The notes below the pieces were generated by a model. That model ran no database searches and was not told the DNA's origin. It saw only the letters and a list, made by a program, of their open reading frames with translations. Positions 1 through 9,193 of a stretch of 64,000 bases of DNA are shown here, one piece after another (within the stretch, counting starts at the first letter, position 1; every line of letters starts with the position of its first letter). This DNA is from Microbacterium horticulturae. Lineage in GTDB: Bacteria; Actinomycetota; Actinomycetes; Actinomycetales; Microbacteriaceae. Location: the NCBI RefSeq assembly GCF_029094505.1, contig NZ_CP119108.1:62001-126000 (forward strand), read 5' to 3'. Made by a program: the position numbers and the translations under genes.

Positions 1-61
1 TGCGGCATCCGTTCTCACCACGCGCCACCTGCACCCGGTGCTCGACGATGTGCTGGGCTGA
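1..61 (+). CDS. 3' end of an unidentified protein gene, cut by the window edge
   Basis: Frame 2 is open from the left edge to a TGA at 59-61 and encodes 19 C-terminal residues beginning AASVLTTRHLH. The stop abuts, without overlap, the stop codon of the convergent gene on the other strand, which is how real gene ends meet in this genome. Too little is visible to name a family. Confidence 0.4.
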   Translation, partial: AASVLTTRHLHPVLDDVLG

Positions 62-790
62 TCAGCTCCCGGGCTTCGCGGGCAGTTCGAGAGCGACCTT
101 CTTCTCGAGTTCTTCGACGGCCTCGTCGGAGATCGAGATGAGCCCGTCGAGTTCTTCGCGCACGCGCTTGTAGGCGACCTGGCGCTCGGCGGGCGTTGCG
201 GCCTGGTCGATGGCCACGGTCAGCAGCTGCTTCGCGGTGTCGAGGCGCTTGCGCTCGGCCTCGGTGAACGTCGAGTCGCGCAGTCGGCGTGCGTCGCGCT
301 CGGCGACGTCGAACGCCACCTCGAAGTCGGTGACCGCGTTGCGGTACTCGTCGAGCTGCTCCTTGCTGAGCTTCACCTTCGGCGAGGCCGGGCGCAACCG
401 GTCGGCGACCTTCTTGGCGCGCAGGAACGCCGCCGTCAGCGGCTGGCGCCCGTCGCTCATCGCGGGAAATGCGATGAGCTTCGCAACATCCAGCTCATAG
501 TCGAGCCAGCGCTTCGTGACGGCGTCGTGCGCGGCGAACAGCTTCTCGAGCTGCTGCTCGTGCGAGTCTTCGGGAGGGGTGGATGCTGCCGCCACGACCC
601 TCTGCCGCCCGGTGTTGCGCGCCTCAGCCTGCGCGGCTTTGAGTTCTGCCTTCGCGTGCAGCGTCTCGAGCTTGCGCTGGTGCCGCGACTTCGCGCTGCG
701 CTCCCACGACCGCGCCAGGCCGCCGGCCACCCCCATCAGGGGGAAGACCAGCCACCAGTACTGACCGGCGAAGTTCCAGAAGCCATCCAC
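62..790 (-). CDS. hypothetical membrane-anchored coiled-coil protein
   Basis: A 242-residue protein with one hydrophobic N-terminal segment (about residues 5-25, WNFAGQYWWLVFPLMGVAGG). A long charged, Ala/Glu/Arg/Lys-rich region follows (about 30-235) with helical heptad-like character. The likely topology is a single membrane anchor with a cytoplasmic or peripheral coiled coil. I recognise no enzymatic motif. It lies 42 bases downstream of a second very small membrane protein on the same strand, so the two could be co-transcribed. The function is unknown; coding potential is supported by length and by the abutting convergent stop codon. Confidence 0.75.
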   Translation of the reverse strand: MDGFWNFAGQYWWLVFPLMGVAGGLARSWERSAKSRHQRKLETLHAKAELKAAQAEARNTGRQRVVAAASTPPEDSHEQQLEKLFAAHDAVTKRWLDYELDVAKLIAFPAMSDGRQPLTAAFLRAKKVADRLRPASPKVKLSKEQLDEYRNAVTDFEVAFDVAERDARRLRDSTFTEAERKRLDTAKQLLTVAIDQAATPAERQVAYKRVREELDGLISISDEAVEELEKKVALELPAKPGS

Positions 791-832
791 CCTGTCATCG
801 TAGGCCAGGGGCGTCGGGCCGTGACGAGACTG

Positions 833-967
833 TCAGCCGAACAGCAGCGCGAACACCGTCGCGCCGCCGGCGGTGAGGATGAGCGCGACGATGACCACCC
901 ACGCGGTGATCTTGACGCGCCGCTGGCGTCGCTCGCTGAGCGTGCTGAGGTCCTCGTCGTCGGCCAT
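833..967 (-). CDS. 44-residue single-pass membrane protein
   Basis: A short ORF whose product starts MADDEDLSTLSERRQRRVK and ends in one hydrophobic helix (about residues 20-43, ITAWVVIVALILTAGG...). A charged, acid-then-basic N-terminus followed by a single transmembrane helix fits a small membrane protein with a cytoplasmic N-terminus by the positive-inside rule. Codon third positions are strongly G/C, as in neighbouring real genes. It lies between the coiled-coil protein and purL, all on the same strand. No function can be assigned. Confidence 0.6.
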   Translation of the reverse strand: MADDEDLSTLSERRQRRVKITAWVVIVALILTAGGATVFALLFG

Positions 968-1005
968 GGTCTCAATCCTAGATCGCGTGCGGAGCGCGTC
1001 CGCGA

Positions 1006-3312
1006 CTACTCGGTGACCGTCGGGCCGAACGCGGCCGGCAGGGTCGCGGCCGACGTCGCACGCAGCTCAGGCACAGCGAGCGTGAACAGCCCCTGCACTT
1101 CGAGCGCAGCGTCAGACCCCGCCTGGTCGGTCACGCCGATGCGCAGCACGGGGTAGTTGCGTCCCTCGCACAGGCCGCGGAACTTGACGTCCTCCTCGCG
1201 CGGCACGGTCACGATGACGCGGCCGGTGGACTCGGAGAAGAGGGCGGATGCGGCATCCACCCCGTCCCGGTCGATGATCTCGTCGAGCCATACCCGCGCG
1301 CCGACACCGAACCGCAGCACGCCGTCGGCGAGGCTCTGGGCGAGGCCGCCCTCGCTCAAGTCGTGCGCGCTGGAGATGAGGTTCTCGTCGTTCGCAGCGC
1401 GGATGAGGCCGGCGAGGCGCTGCTCGGCGGCGAGGTCGACGGCCGGCGGGCGTCCGCCGAGGTGCTGGTGCACGGTGGCGGCCCATGCCGAACCGCTCAG
1501 CTCGGTCGCCGTCACTCCGAGCAGGTAGATGTTCTCGCCCTCGTCCTGCCAACCGCTGGGCACCCGGTGCGCGACGTCGTCGATGATGCCCATGACGCCC
1601 ACGACCGGCGTCGGGTGGATCGGGGTGTCACCGGTCTGGTTGTAGAAGCTGACGTTGCCGCCGGTGACGGGGATGCCGAGCTCGAGGCACCCGTCTGCGA
1701 GTCCGTCGACGGCCTGCGAGAACTGCCACATGACCTCGGGGTTCTCCGGACTGCCGAAGTTGAGGCAGTCGGTGACCGCGGCGGGCACAGCACCGGTCAC
1801 GGCGACGTTGCGGTACGCCTCGGCGAGGGCGAGCTGGGCGCCCTGGTACGGGTCGAGCTGGCAGTAGCGGCCGTTCGCGTCGGTCGCGATAGCGAAGCCG
1901 AGGCCGCTTGACTCGTCGACGCGGATCATGCCGGCGTCGTCGGGGAACGCGAGGGCCGTATCGCCTAAGACGTAATAGTCGTACTGGTTCGTGATCCAGC
2001 TGGTGTCGGCCTGGTTAGGGCTCGCGATCAGCTGCAGGAACTGCGTGCGCAGCGTGTCAGCGTCGTTCGAGCGGGGCAGGGCTGCCGCGGGCTCCTGCTG
2101 CAGGGCGTCGATCCAGGTCGGGTAGGCGACGGGGCGCTCGTACACGGGGCCGTCGACCGCGACGGTGGACGGGTCGACGTCGACGATCTGCTCGCCGTGC
2201 CAGTAGATCTTCAGGCGCCCGTCGCCGGTGACCTCGCCGAGCACGCTGGTCTCGACATCCCACTTCGTCGTCACCTCGAGGAAGGCGTCGAGCTTGTCCG
2301 GCGAGACGATCGCCATCATGCGCTCCTGGCTCTCGCTCATGAGGATCTCTTCGGGCGTGAGCGAGGGGTCGCGCAGCAGCACATTCTCGAGGTCGACGCG
2401 CATGCCGGATCCGCCGTTGGCGGCCAGCTCGCTGGTCGCGCACGAGATGCCGGCGGCGCCGAGGTCTTGAATGGCCTCGACGAGTTCGCCCTTGTACAGC
2501 TCGAGGCAGCACTCGATGAGCACCTTCTCGGCGAACGGGTCGCCGACCTGCACCGCGGGGCGCTTGGTCGGGCCGCCGTCGGCGAACGTGTCGGACGCGA
2601 GAATGGATGCCCCGCCGATGCCGTCACCGCCGGTGCGGGCTCCGAACAGCACGACCTTGTTGCCGGTGCCCGACGCGTTGGCGAGCTTCAGGTCTTCGTG
2701 GCGCAGCACGCCCACCGCCAGCGCGTTGACGAGCGGGTTGCCCTGGTACACCGCGTCGAACACCGTCTCGCCGCCGATGTTGGGCAGGCCCAGGCAGTTG
2801 CCGTAGAACGAGATGCCGCTGGTCACGCCGTGCACCACGCGCGCGGTGTCGGGATTGTCGATGGCGCCGAAGCGCAGCTGGTCCATGACCGCGACCGGGC
2901 GCGCGCCCATCGAGATGATGTCGCGCACGATGCCGCCCACGCCGGTGGCCGCACCCTGGAACGGCTCGACGTAGCTGGGGTGGTTGTGGCTCTCGACCTT
3001 GAAGGTGACCGCCCAGCCCTCGCCGATGTCGACGACGCCGGCATTCTGGCCCATGCCGACCATGAGCCGCTTCTTCATCTCGTCGGTGACCTTCTGGCCG
3101 AACCTCTTGAGATAGATCTTGGAGCTCTTGTATGAGCAGTGCTCGCTCCACATGACCGAGTACATCGCCAGCTCGCCGCCGGTGGGACGACGGCCGAGGA
3201 TCTGCTTGATCTGCTCGTACTCGTCGGGCTTGAGCCCGAGAGCGGCGTACGGCTGCTCCTTCTCGGGTGTCGCGGCGGCGTTGTCGACGGTGTCGATGGA
3301 AGGGGTGGTCAT
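1006..3312 (-). CDS. purL: phosphoribosylformylglycinamidine synthase, large subunit PurL
   Basis: Synthetase subunit of the small (Bacillus-type) FGAM synthase: it converts FGAR, ATP and ammonia into FGAM, the fourth step of de novo purine synthesis, with ammonia supplied by PurQ and the PurS dimer bridging them. The product is 768 residues, normal for this form. Visible family signatures are SEHCSYKSS (about 56-64), ESHNHPS (107-113) and [13 protein letters not shown] (120-132). I chose the ATG giving [10 protein letters not shown] because the upstream extension of the open frame has no family resemblance. PurQ and PurS are encoded about 26 kb away rather than next door. A TAGAAT box on the same strand at 3358-3353 could be its -10 element. 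Confidence 0.97.
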   Translation of the reverse strand: MTTPSIDTVDNAAATPEKEQPYAALGLKPDEYEQIKQILGRRPTGGELAMYSVMWSEHCSYKSSKIYLKRFGQKVTDEMKKRLMVGMGQNAGVVDIGEGWAVTFKVESHNHPSYVEPFQGAATGVGGIVRDIISMGARPVAVMDQLRFGAIDNPDTARVVHGVTSGISFYGNCLGLPNIGGETVFDAVYQGNPLVNALAVGVLRHEDLKLANASGTGNKVVLFGARTGGDGIGGASILASDTFADGGPTKRPAVQVGDPFAEKVLIECCLELYKGELVEAIQDLGAAGISCATSELAANGGSGMRVDLENVLLRDPSLTPEEILMSESQERMMAIVSPDKLDAFLEVTTKWDVETSVLGEVTGDGRLKIYWHGEQIVDVDPSTVAVDGPVYERPVAYPTWIDALQQEPAAALPRSNDADTLRTQFLQLIASPNQADTSWITNQYDYYVLGDTALAFPDDAGMIRVDESSGLGFAIATDANGRYCQLDPYQGAQLALAEAYRNVAVTGAVPAAVTDCLNFGSPENPEVMWQFSQAVDGLADGCLELGIPVTGGNVSFYNQTGDTPIHPTPVVGVMGIIDDVAHRVPSGWQDEGENIYLLGVTATELSGSAWAATVHQHLGGRPPAVDLAAEQRLAGLIRAANDENLISSAHDLSEGGLAQSLADGVLRFGVGARVWLDEIIDRDGVDAASALFSESTGRVIVTVPREEDVKFRGLCEGRNYPVLRIGVTDQAGSDAALEVQGLFTLAVPELRATSAATLPAAFGPTVTE

Positions 3313-3532
3313 GCGGCTGAGCTCCAGGGATCGCGGGCGCCGGACACCATCGATTCTAGTTGGGGTCGCTGTGAGCACTGTGCGGGGTTTCGAGGGAGGA
3401 GTGGATGCCGCGGCCCGGTGTCACGCCGAGGGTCAGACCAGCCGCGCTGCGTCTCATCGACGCCGCAGTCGCCCTCGCGCGGTGACCCCGGCACGCCCTA
3501 CAGTGAGTCGCACACCGACGAAACGAGGCGCC
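3313..3532. promoter_or_regulatory. divergent promoter region, purL and membrane protein
   Basis: 220 bases between two outward-reading genes. On the minus strand a TAGAAT hexamer at 3358-3353, about 40 bases before the purL start, is the best -10 candidate; no convincing -35 is visible. A copy of the GGATGCCGC motif lies at 3403-3411. A short purine-rich GAGG precedes the GTG start on the plus strand. I saw no clear purine riboswitch or PurR-type repeat here. Confidence 0.35.
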
Positions 3533-4090
3533 GTGCTTGAGCTCGATTATCCGCGTGATCTCGTGATGATCGGCGCCGTCTTCGGGATGGCGGCATTCGT
3601 GTGGGCGGGGTGGGCGCAGGAGCAGCCGCCCGCCGGCGCCGTCTGGCGCGTCGTCCTTGCGGTGCTGTCGGTTCTGGGACTGGCGCTGATGGCGCTGAGC
3701 ATTCCGCTCGCGATCAAGAACTGGGGCACACCGTCGGCGATCAACCCTCACACGACCGGCTTCGTGGTCTACGTCATCGTGTTCTGGGTCGAAGTCGCCG
3801 TCGCCGTCGTGCTGGCGATCATCGCGACGCGGGTGGGTCGGTCAGATCTCATCGCCCCGCTGATCATGCTGATCGTCGGCATCCACTTCTTCGCGCTCGC
3901 CCTCGTCTTCCACCAGCCGGTGCTGCATCTGGCGGGTGCGCTCATCACCGCGATCGCGATCGTCGCGGCCTTCGTACCGCACGAGATCGCCGCGCGCAGC
4001 TTCTGGTGCGGTGTGCTCGGAGCGCCGGTGTTCCTCGCGATCGGGGCGTGGTGCTACGTCGCCGGCCGGGCGGCGTTCGCCTCCGCATGA
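3533..4090 (+). CDS. polytopic membrane protein of unknown function
   Basis: A 185-residue hydrophobic protein with five or six predicted membrane helices (about residues 10-30, 40-58, 75-98, 105-125, 128-148 and 155-178) and very short loops. The start is the GTG at 3533, preceded by a GAGG. The open frame continues further upstream, but that extension is Arg-rich and unlike a protein. There is no conserved catalytic motif I can name. It is followed by a strong inverted repeat that probably ends its transcript. Confidence 0.7.
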   Translation: MLELDYPRDLVMIGAVFGMAAFVWAGWAQEQPPAGAVWRVVLAVLSVLGLALMALSIPLAIKNWGTPSAINPHTTGFVVYVIVFWVEVAVAVVLAIIATRVGRSDLIAPLIMLIVGIHFFALALVFHQPVLHLAGALITAIAIVAAFVPHEIAARSFWCGVLGAPVFLAIGAWCYVAGRAAFASA

Positions 4091-4171
4091 CGGGGCGTCG
4101 GCGGGGGCAGTGCGCCGCCTGTCTTCGTGGTCGGCTCCGGGCCGGCGACGCGAGCGGAGCTGTTCGCGGCA

Positions 4172-4228
4172 CTCCTGGGGATAGGGACGTCTGCTGCAGC
4201 GGCACCCAAGTGTCCTTATCCCCAGGAG
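4172..4228. terminator. long inverted repeat downstream of the membrane protein gene
   Basis: Arms at 4172-4188 and 4212-4228 (17 bases, 16 matching; core CTCCTGGGGATA) are separated by 23 bases. It lies 80 bases beyond one stop codon and 100 bases before the next ATG, all on the plus strand. There is no T-run, so it would be a hairpin-only terminator or an RNA-stability element. A protein-binding dyad is also possible. Confidence 0.5.
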
Positions 4229-4325
4229 GGAATCCAGGAAGGAACCGACGAGGGAATCGAGACCTCGTCCGTCCCGCGAGCGGCACGAGAGTTCGCCGAC
4301 GCCCGTCTGGAAGAATGGTCCCACG

Positions 4326-5312
4326 ATGACCGAGATTCCGGCGACCGTCGAGCCCGCGTCTGGCGAAGCGCCCACACCGCGCCGTCGCGGGGTGCTCAGC
4401 TGGCTGCTCGTGCTGCTGGGCGTCGCGGGCGTCATCGTAGTGGCCTGGGTCTGCCTCACCGCGTGGGGCGGCGTCGTGCACGGCCATCCCGCCTACGCCG
4501 TGCTCCTGGGCGTGACCGCGGTGGCATCCGTGCTCACCGTCGTTGCGGGAGTGCGCGGACGCCGGCGGGGCGCATGGCGCGCCACGGTCACGATCATCGC
4601 GATCGTGCTCGGAGCGGGCTGGCTCGCGGCCACCGCGTGGATGCGCCCGCACACCGCCGTCGAACCGGCGCTGGCGGCGATGGCATCCGATGCCCGCGTG
4701 ACCGTGGCCGAGTCGGCCACCGAGATCGTGATGACACCGGCCGACGCCGACACGACCGCGGTCTTCTTCCAGCCCGGCGCGTTCGTCGACGCCCGCGCGT
4801 ACGCCGCTGTGCTGCGGCCGCTCGCCGAGGCGGGGCATCCGGTCATCATCGCCAAGCAGCCGCTGGGAATCGCGTTCCTCGCGCTCGGCGCGTTCGACGA
4901 GGCGCGGTCTCGTCTGCCCGAGGCGACGGGCTGGGTCGTGGCCGGTCATTCATTGGGCGGCACCGTCGCGGCGATCGAGGCGGACGGGGCGGATGCGGCA
5001 TCCACCGCCCCCGCGGTCGGGCTGATGTTCTTCGCCTCATACCCGGCGAGCGACCTCAGCGGGTCGCTCACGACCGCCGTGCTGTCGATCTCGGGCTCGA
5101 ACGACGGGCTGTCGACGCCCGCGAAGATCGACGCCTCGCACGCGGATCTGCCGGCCGACGCGCAGTTCGTGCAGATCGCCGGCGCCTCGCACGCGCAGTT
5201 CGGCTCGTACGGGGCGCAAGCCGGCGACGGAACGCCGACGATCAGCGACGACGAGGCACGCGCGCAGATCTCGGCCGCGGCCCGCGACTTCGTCGACGCG
5301 CTCGCCGGCTGA
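4326..5312 (+). CDS. membrane-anchored alpha/beta hydrolase
   Basis: A 328-residue protein with an N-terminal cytoplasmic Pro-rich stretch, three hydrophobic helices (about 23-47, 56-74 and 87-105) and then an extracytoplasmic alpha/beta-hydrolase domain. The nucleophile elbow is GHSLGG at 207-212, with Ser209 as probable nucleophile. A late Asp (ISGSNDGLST) and a His (GASHAQFG) complete a plausible triad. The substrate is unknown; an esterase or lipase acting at the cell surface is the natural reading. It ends only a few bases from the convergent sufU stop. Confidence 0.8.
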   Translation: MTEIPATVEPASGEAPTPRRRGVLSWLLVLLGVAGVIVVAWVCLTAWGGVVHGHPAYAVLLGVTAVASVLTVVAGVRGRRRGAWRATVTIIAIVLGAGWLAATAWMRPHTAVEPALAAMASDARVTVAESATEIVMTPADADTTAVFFQPGAFVDARAYAAVLRPLAEAGHPVIIAKQPLGIAFLALGAFDEARSRLPEATGWVVAGHSLGGTVAAIEADGADAASTAPAVGLMFFASYPASDLSGSLTTAVLSISGSNDGLSTPAKIDASHADLPADAQFVQIAGASHAQFGSYGAQAGDGTPTISDDEARAQISAAARDFVDALAG

Positions 5313-5315
5313 CGA

Positions 5316-5762
5316 TCACACCTGCGCCAGTGCGTTCTCGAGCGTGACCCAGGCGAGCATCGCGCACTTCACGCGCGCAGTGAACTTCGAGGCACCCGAG
5401 AGGGCAGCGGCGTCACCGAAGGTCTCCTCGTCGAGGGGAATCTGGCCGCGGGAGCGCATCGCCTCGCGGAACGACGCGATGAGAGTGGATGCCGCGGCCC
5501 GCGGCATCCCGCCCTCTTCTTCGATCAGCGACGCGAGCATCGATGCCGATGCCTGCGAGATCGAGCAGCCGGAGCCTTCCCAGGTGACGTCGCGGATGCG
5601 GTCGCCTTCCAGGCGCACGCGCAGCGTGATCTCGTCGCCGCACACCGGGTTGCGTTCGTGTGCCGTGCCGACCACCCCCTCTTCGGGGGCGAGCCCGGAG
5701 CCGTGCGGGTGCCTCGAGTGGTCGAGGATCAGGTCCTGGTAGAGCGACTCGAGCCCGCTCAT
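5316..5762 (-). CDS. sufU: Fe-S cluster assembly protein SufU
   Basis: Zinc-containing sulfur acceptor or scaffold partner of the cysteine desulfurase SufS in the SUF pathway of Gram-positive bacteria. 148 residues, with the three family cysteines at Cys41 (NPVCGDE), Cys66 (GSGCSIS) and Cys133 (VKCAML) and the Zn-ligand Asp43. The insertion between the second and third cysteines is typical of SufU rather than IscU. The ATG overlaps the sufS stop in an ATGA junction, so translation is coupled. An inverted pair of the GGATGCCGC motif (5487-5495, 5501-5509) lies inside the coding frame. Confidence 0.95.
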   Translation of the reverse strand: MSGLESLYQDLILDHSRHPHGSGLAPEEGVVGTAHERNPVCGDEITLRVRLEGDRIRDVTWEGSGCSISQASASMLASLIEEEGGMPRAAASTLIASFREAMRSRGQIPLDEETFGDAAALSGASKFTARVKCAMLAWVTLENALAQV

Positions 5763-7027
5763 CGACGCACTCCGAAGAACGCGCGCACGCCTGAGAGCGC
5801 GTCGAGGAAGGTGTCGATCTCGGCCTCGGTCGTGAACACCGAGGCGCTCGCACGCACGGTCGCCGTCATGTCGAAACGGCGGTGCAGCGGCTGGGCGCAG
5901 TGATGTCCGACGCGCACGGCGATACCGCGAGCGTCGAGCACCTGGCCGACATCGTGCGCGTGGACGCCATCGACGTCGAACGCGCACAGTGCAACGCGGT
6001 CGGCGACGTCGGTGTCGCCGAGCAGGCGGATGCCGGGAATCGAACGCACCCCGTCGCGCAGGCGCTTCTCGAGCACCCGCTCGCGCTCATGCACGTTCTG
6101 CATGCCCAGGTGATCGAGGTAGCGGACGGCGGCGGCCAGGCCGATGGCCTGCGACACCGGCTGTGTGCCCGCCTCGAACTTCTGCGGCGCGGGCAGGAAC
6201 TCGGCGGCATCGAGCGTGACGGTGGTGACCATCGAGCCGCCGGTGAGCACAGGAGGAAGCGCGTCGAGCACCTCGCCACGCCCGTAGAGGGCGCCGATGC
6301 CGTAAGGGCCGAGCATCTTGTGACCGGAGAAGGCGGCCAGGTCGACGCCGAGCGCAGGCAGATCCAGGGGCAGGTGCGGGGCAGACTGGCAGGCGTCGAG
6401 CACCGTGAGTGCGCCGGCGCTGCGGGCGAGGGCGACCAGGTCTGCGACCGGGTTGACGATGCCCAGCACGTTGGAGACGTGCGGGAACGCCACGATGCGG
6501 GTGCGCTCGCCGATGAGGTCGGCGGCAGTGACCAGGTCGAGGGTGCCGTCGTCGTGCACGGGGATGTGGCGCAGCGTCGCACCGGTGCGTGCGGCCAACT
6601 GCTGCCAGGGGATGAGGTTCGCGTGATGCTCGGCTTCGGTGACGACGATCTCGTCGCCGCGGGTCAGGGCGAGGGGGCCGCCCGCGATCGACGCGTTGCC
6701 GATCGCGTACGCGACGAGGTTGAGGGCGGATGTCGCACCGGAGGTCCAGACGATGCTTTCGGGGCCGGCTCCGACGAAGCGCGCCACCGCAGCGCGCGCG
6801 TCTTCGAACGACTCCGTCGCCTCCGCTGCAAGGGTGTGCGCACCGCGGTGCACGGCCGCGTTCTCGTGCTCGAGGAAGGCACGTTCGGCGTCGAGCACGA
6901 CCCGCGGTTTCTGGCTGGTCGCGGCCGAGTCCAGGTACACGAGCGGTTCGCCGTTCACGGACTCGGTCAGGATGGGGAAGTCGGCTCGGACGGCGGTCAC
7001 ATCGAGGGCGCCGGCAAGGGTTGTCAC
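5759..7027 (-). CDS. sufS: cysteine desulfurase SufS
   Basis: PLP enzyme (class V aminotransferase fold, group II) that abstracts sulfur from cysteine and passes it to SufU. 422 residues from the GTG at 7027, chosen because the family N-terminus (DVTAVRADFPIL) follows directly and the open frame further upstream is Arg-rich noise. Visible residues are EAEHHANLIPW (131-141), the PLP-binding Lys237 in SGHKMLGP and the catalytic Cys377 in RVGHHCAQP. No sufBCD genes are in the window, so the rest of the SUF machinery must be elsewhere. Confidence 0.96.
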   Translation of the reverse strand: MTTLAGALDVTAVRADFPILTESVNGEPLVYLDSAATSQKPRVVLDAERAFLEHENAAVHRGAHTLAAEATESFEDARAAVARFVGAGPESIVWTSGATSALNLVAYAIGNASIAGGPLALTRGDEIVVTEAEHHANLIPWQQLAARTGATLRHIPVHDDGTLDLVTAADLIGERTRIVAFPHVSNVLGIVNPVADLVALARSAGALTVLDACQSAPHLPLDLPALGVDLAAFSGHKMLGPYGIGALYGRGEVLDALPPVLTGGSMVTTVTLDAAEFLPAPQKFEAGTQPVSQAIGLAAAVRYLDHLGMQNVHERERVLEKRLRDGVRSIPGIRLLGDTDVADRVALCAFDVDGVHAHDVGQVLDARGIAVRVGHHCAQPLHRRFDMTATVRASASVFTTEAEIDTFLDALSGVRAFFGVRR

Positions 7028-7191
7028 GCTTTCAAGGCTACGCGTCGCCGGTGGCCGCGGGGTCGGCGCTCCGCCGTTGTCGCGCGCCCGCCTGTGGATA
7101 ACTTTCGCGGCGTGTCGGCGGTTTCGGGAAACATGGGGAACACCGCCGACAGAGTCAGGCGGGTCCACTCGACGATCAACCGGAGGCGCGC

Positions 7192-7554
7192 ATGTTCGAC
7201 GACGCAGACGCGGCGATCGCGAAGGTGCAGGACGACGTGCGGCGCGCCCAGCAGCGGGCCGAGCGGATGGGCGAGCTGCAGCAAGCGACGTCGGCGGCGC
7301 GCGGCACGGCGATCTCGAGCGGTCGTGAGCTCGCCGTGCAGGTCGACCACTCCGGGTGGCTCACCGAACTCCGGCTGACCGACGCGGCGATGCGGCGCGG
7401 GCCGGCCGGGGTTGCGCGGCTCATCCTCGACACGGCGCGGCTCGCCCGGCGGGATCTCGAGCAGAAGCTGCTTGCTGCGGCATCCACCATTCTCGGCGAG
7501 GACGATCCGGCGCTCGACGGACTGCGCGCCCAGCTTGAGAGGGCGGATCGGTGA
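7192..7554 (+). CDS. YbaB/EbfC-like small protein heading an ESX-toxin operon
   Basis: 120 residues. It has an N-terminal amphipathic helix (MFDDADAAIAKVQDDVRRAQQRAERMGELQQ), a short beta-rich centre (ELAVQVDHSGWLTELRLTD) and a C-terminal helix. This is the layout of the YbaB/EbfC nucleoid-associated fold that actinobacteria often place in front of ESX (type VII) substrates. The ATG follows a good ribosome site (GGAGG). The gene's stop codon overlaps the GTG of the next gene (GTGA), so the two are translationally coupled. Whether it binds DNA or acts as an accessory of the secreted protein is unknown; I favour the latter from context. Confidence 0.7.
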   Translation: MFDDADAAIAKVQDDVRRAQQRAERMGELQQATSAARGTAISSGRELAVQVDHSGWLTELRLTDAAMRRGPAGVARLILDTARLARRDLEQKLLAAASTILGEDDPALDGLRAQLERADR

Positions 7555-7865
7555 GGCACGTCGCGTGGGATTTCGATGTGCTGCGCGAGCACGCGCACCG
7601 GGTCGAGCAGCTGGGGGATGACGTGGGTGAGGCGGCATCGGCGGTGCGCTCGCAGGGGATGGGCGACGGCGCCTTCGGGCTGCTGTGCTCGTTTCTCGTG
7701 GCGCCGGCGGTGATGATCACGTCGGTGGCCGCCGGGATGATCGGCGATTCCGAGGCGCTGCTGCAGCGGACCAGCATGCAGCTGCGTGGGCTGGCGCACG
7801 ACGGCGAGGAGTTCGAACTCGGCGTCGTCGACGCGCTGAAGGCGCTGGGCGGAGGGCTGGAGTGA
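7551..7865 (+). CDS. EspC/WXG100-like type VII secretion protein
   Basis: 104 residues, mostly helical, resembling the EspC-like group of small ESX-associated proteins: a first helix (FDVLREHAHRVEQLGDDVGEAASAVRS), a Gly-rich hydrophobic middle (GAFGLLCSFLVAPAVMITSVAAGMIG) and a second long helix ending in a leucine-rich tail. Such proteins usually pair with a larger substrate and carry it to the ESX channel. Both ends overlap neighbours by 4 bases (GTGA at start and stop), making it the middle of a tightly coupled operon. No ESX ATPase or membrane core is present in the window. Confidence 0.65.
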   Translation: MRHVAWDFDVLREHAHRVEQLGDDVGEAASAVRSQGMGDGAFGLLCSFLVAPAVMITSVAAGMIGDSEALLQRTSMQLRGLAHDGEEFELGVVDALKALGGGLE

Positions 7866-9193
7866 CGCTGGTCGCGGCGCCGGTCGAGACGGAGAGCCCG
7901 TTCTCGGGGGCTTTCCTCATCGAAGACGGGCAGTGTCTGGTGGATGCCGTGCGGTCGGGCGACTGGCTCGAGGGTGGCGTCGCGGCGTTCTCGGCGCTCA
8001 TCGACACCGCGGCGGCGGTGATCGATCCGATCGGCACGTTGATCGCGAACGGACTCGGGTGGGTGCTCGACCACCTCGAGCCGTTGAAGGGGTGGCTGAA
8101 CGACTTCACGGGCAATCCGGGTGAGGTCGCCGGGTTCGCGCAGACGTGGGACAACGTCGCCGCCCGGCTCCGCGAGACGGGCGAGGCGCTGCTGCGGCGC
8201 ACCGACGACGTCGCCGAGTTGTCGGGCGCGGCCATCGACGCCTACCTCGATTACGCTGCCGGCGCGTCGCGACATCTGGCGGCGGCGGGTGACTGGGCGG
8301 CCGCGATCGCCACCGGCATGCGTGTGGCGTCGCAGCTCGTGCAGGTCGTGCACGATGTGGTGCGGGATGCCGTCGCCCAGGTGGTCGGCACGGCGCTCGC
8401 CGTCGCGGCCGAGACGGCGCTGACACTCGGGATCGCGGCCCCGTTCGCGATCGGCCAGGTCACCGCGCGGGTCGCGTCGGTCGCCGACACTGTCGGGCGC
8501 GCCATCGTGCGACTGCAGCGCGGATTCCGCGAGCTGGTGCGGCTCATCGGCGAGCTGCGGGAGCTGTTCGCACGCGGTGGCAAGATGCTCGACCGGATGC
8601 TGCGGGGCGACGAGGCGAGGGTGGCGCTGGCGGGGGAGGCCGGTGGCGTGCCCGGAATCGGCGTTGGGGAAGCGGCACACCGTGTGTGGGCGCGGGAAGC
8701 GCATGCGGCGAGTCCGGCTCCGGGGACTGGTGGCGACGCGTGGCCTTCAGCGGCGAGCAAGGCTGCCGTGCGAGCTCTGTTTCCCGACACGGCGCGGTTC
8801 TCGCAGAAGACGGTTTCGTTCCGAAAGTTCCGGGACGGCTTCGAGTATACGTACGACGATATTGTGACGGTCATGGTCGAGCGAGGCTGGATCTTCGACC
8901 CGATCGACGTCGTGCGAATGTCAGATGGCGAACTCACAAGCATGGACAACACACGATTGCGTGCTGCCGTGGAGACAGGTACACCGGTCGATGCGCGCGT
9001 ACACGAGCCGAGTGAGCCTTTGACGACGCAAGAGAGTGAGCGATTCTTCTGGGAGCCGTTAGGGAAGCCGCGCACTTGGGAAGAAGCAGCGCTCATCCGC
9101 GTGGCAAAGCAACGGGGGGCATGGGCTCGAGAGAACCCCAATGGCACGTTTGTGCTGCCACGAGTAACAGGGAGACCGAATGGAACGTCGTGA
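7862..9193 (+). CDS. polymorphic toxin: ESX-type N-terminal module plus C-terminal toxin domain
   Basis: 443 residues from a GTG that overlaps the previous stop. The N-terminal ~270 residues are helical and contain the tract FTGNPGEVAGFAQTWDNVAARL, typical of actinobacterial type VII polymorphic toxins, then long Ala-rich helices (about 115-250). A Gly/Ala/Pro linker (about 255-300) leads to a distinct C-terminal domain (about 305-443) with DPIDVVRMSDG, SMDNTRLRAA and TWEEAALIRVAKQ. That pattern recalls the ParB/sulfiredoxin-like nuclease fold, but this is my guess. The C-terminal third is visibly less GC-rich than the N-terminal part, as expected for a swapped toxin tip. The gene end overlaps the immunity gene by 14 bases. 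Confidence 0.75.
   Translation: MTLVAAPVETESPFSGAFLIEDGQCLVDAVRSGDWLEGGVAAFSALIDTAAAVIDPIGTLIANGLGWVLDHLEPLKGWLNDFTGNPGEVAGFAQTWDNVAARLRETGEALLRRTDDVAELSGAAIDAYLDYAAGASRHLAAAGDWAAAIATGMRVASQLVQVVHDVVRDAVAQVVGTALAVAAETALTLGIAAPFAIGQVTARVASVADTVGRAIVRLQRGFRELVRLIGELRELFARGGKMLDRMLRGDEARVALAGEAGGVPGIGVGEAAHRVWAREAHAASPAPGTGGDAWPSAASKAAVRALFPDTARFSQKTVSFRKFRDGFEYTYDDIVTVMVERGWIFDPIDVVRMSDGELTSMDNTRLRAAVETGTPVDARVHEPSEPLTTQESERFFWEPLGKPRTWEEAALIRVAKQRGAWARENPNGTFVLPRVTGRPNGTS

Noticed and set aside
3313-3532. Purine riboswitch before purL
   Set aside because: I could not find the three-way-junction core or a terminator stem in the short leader.
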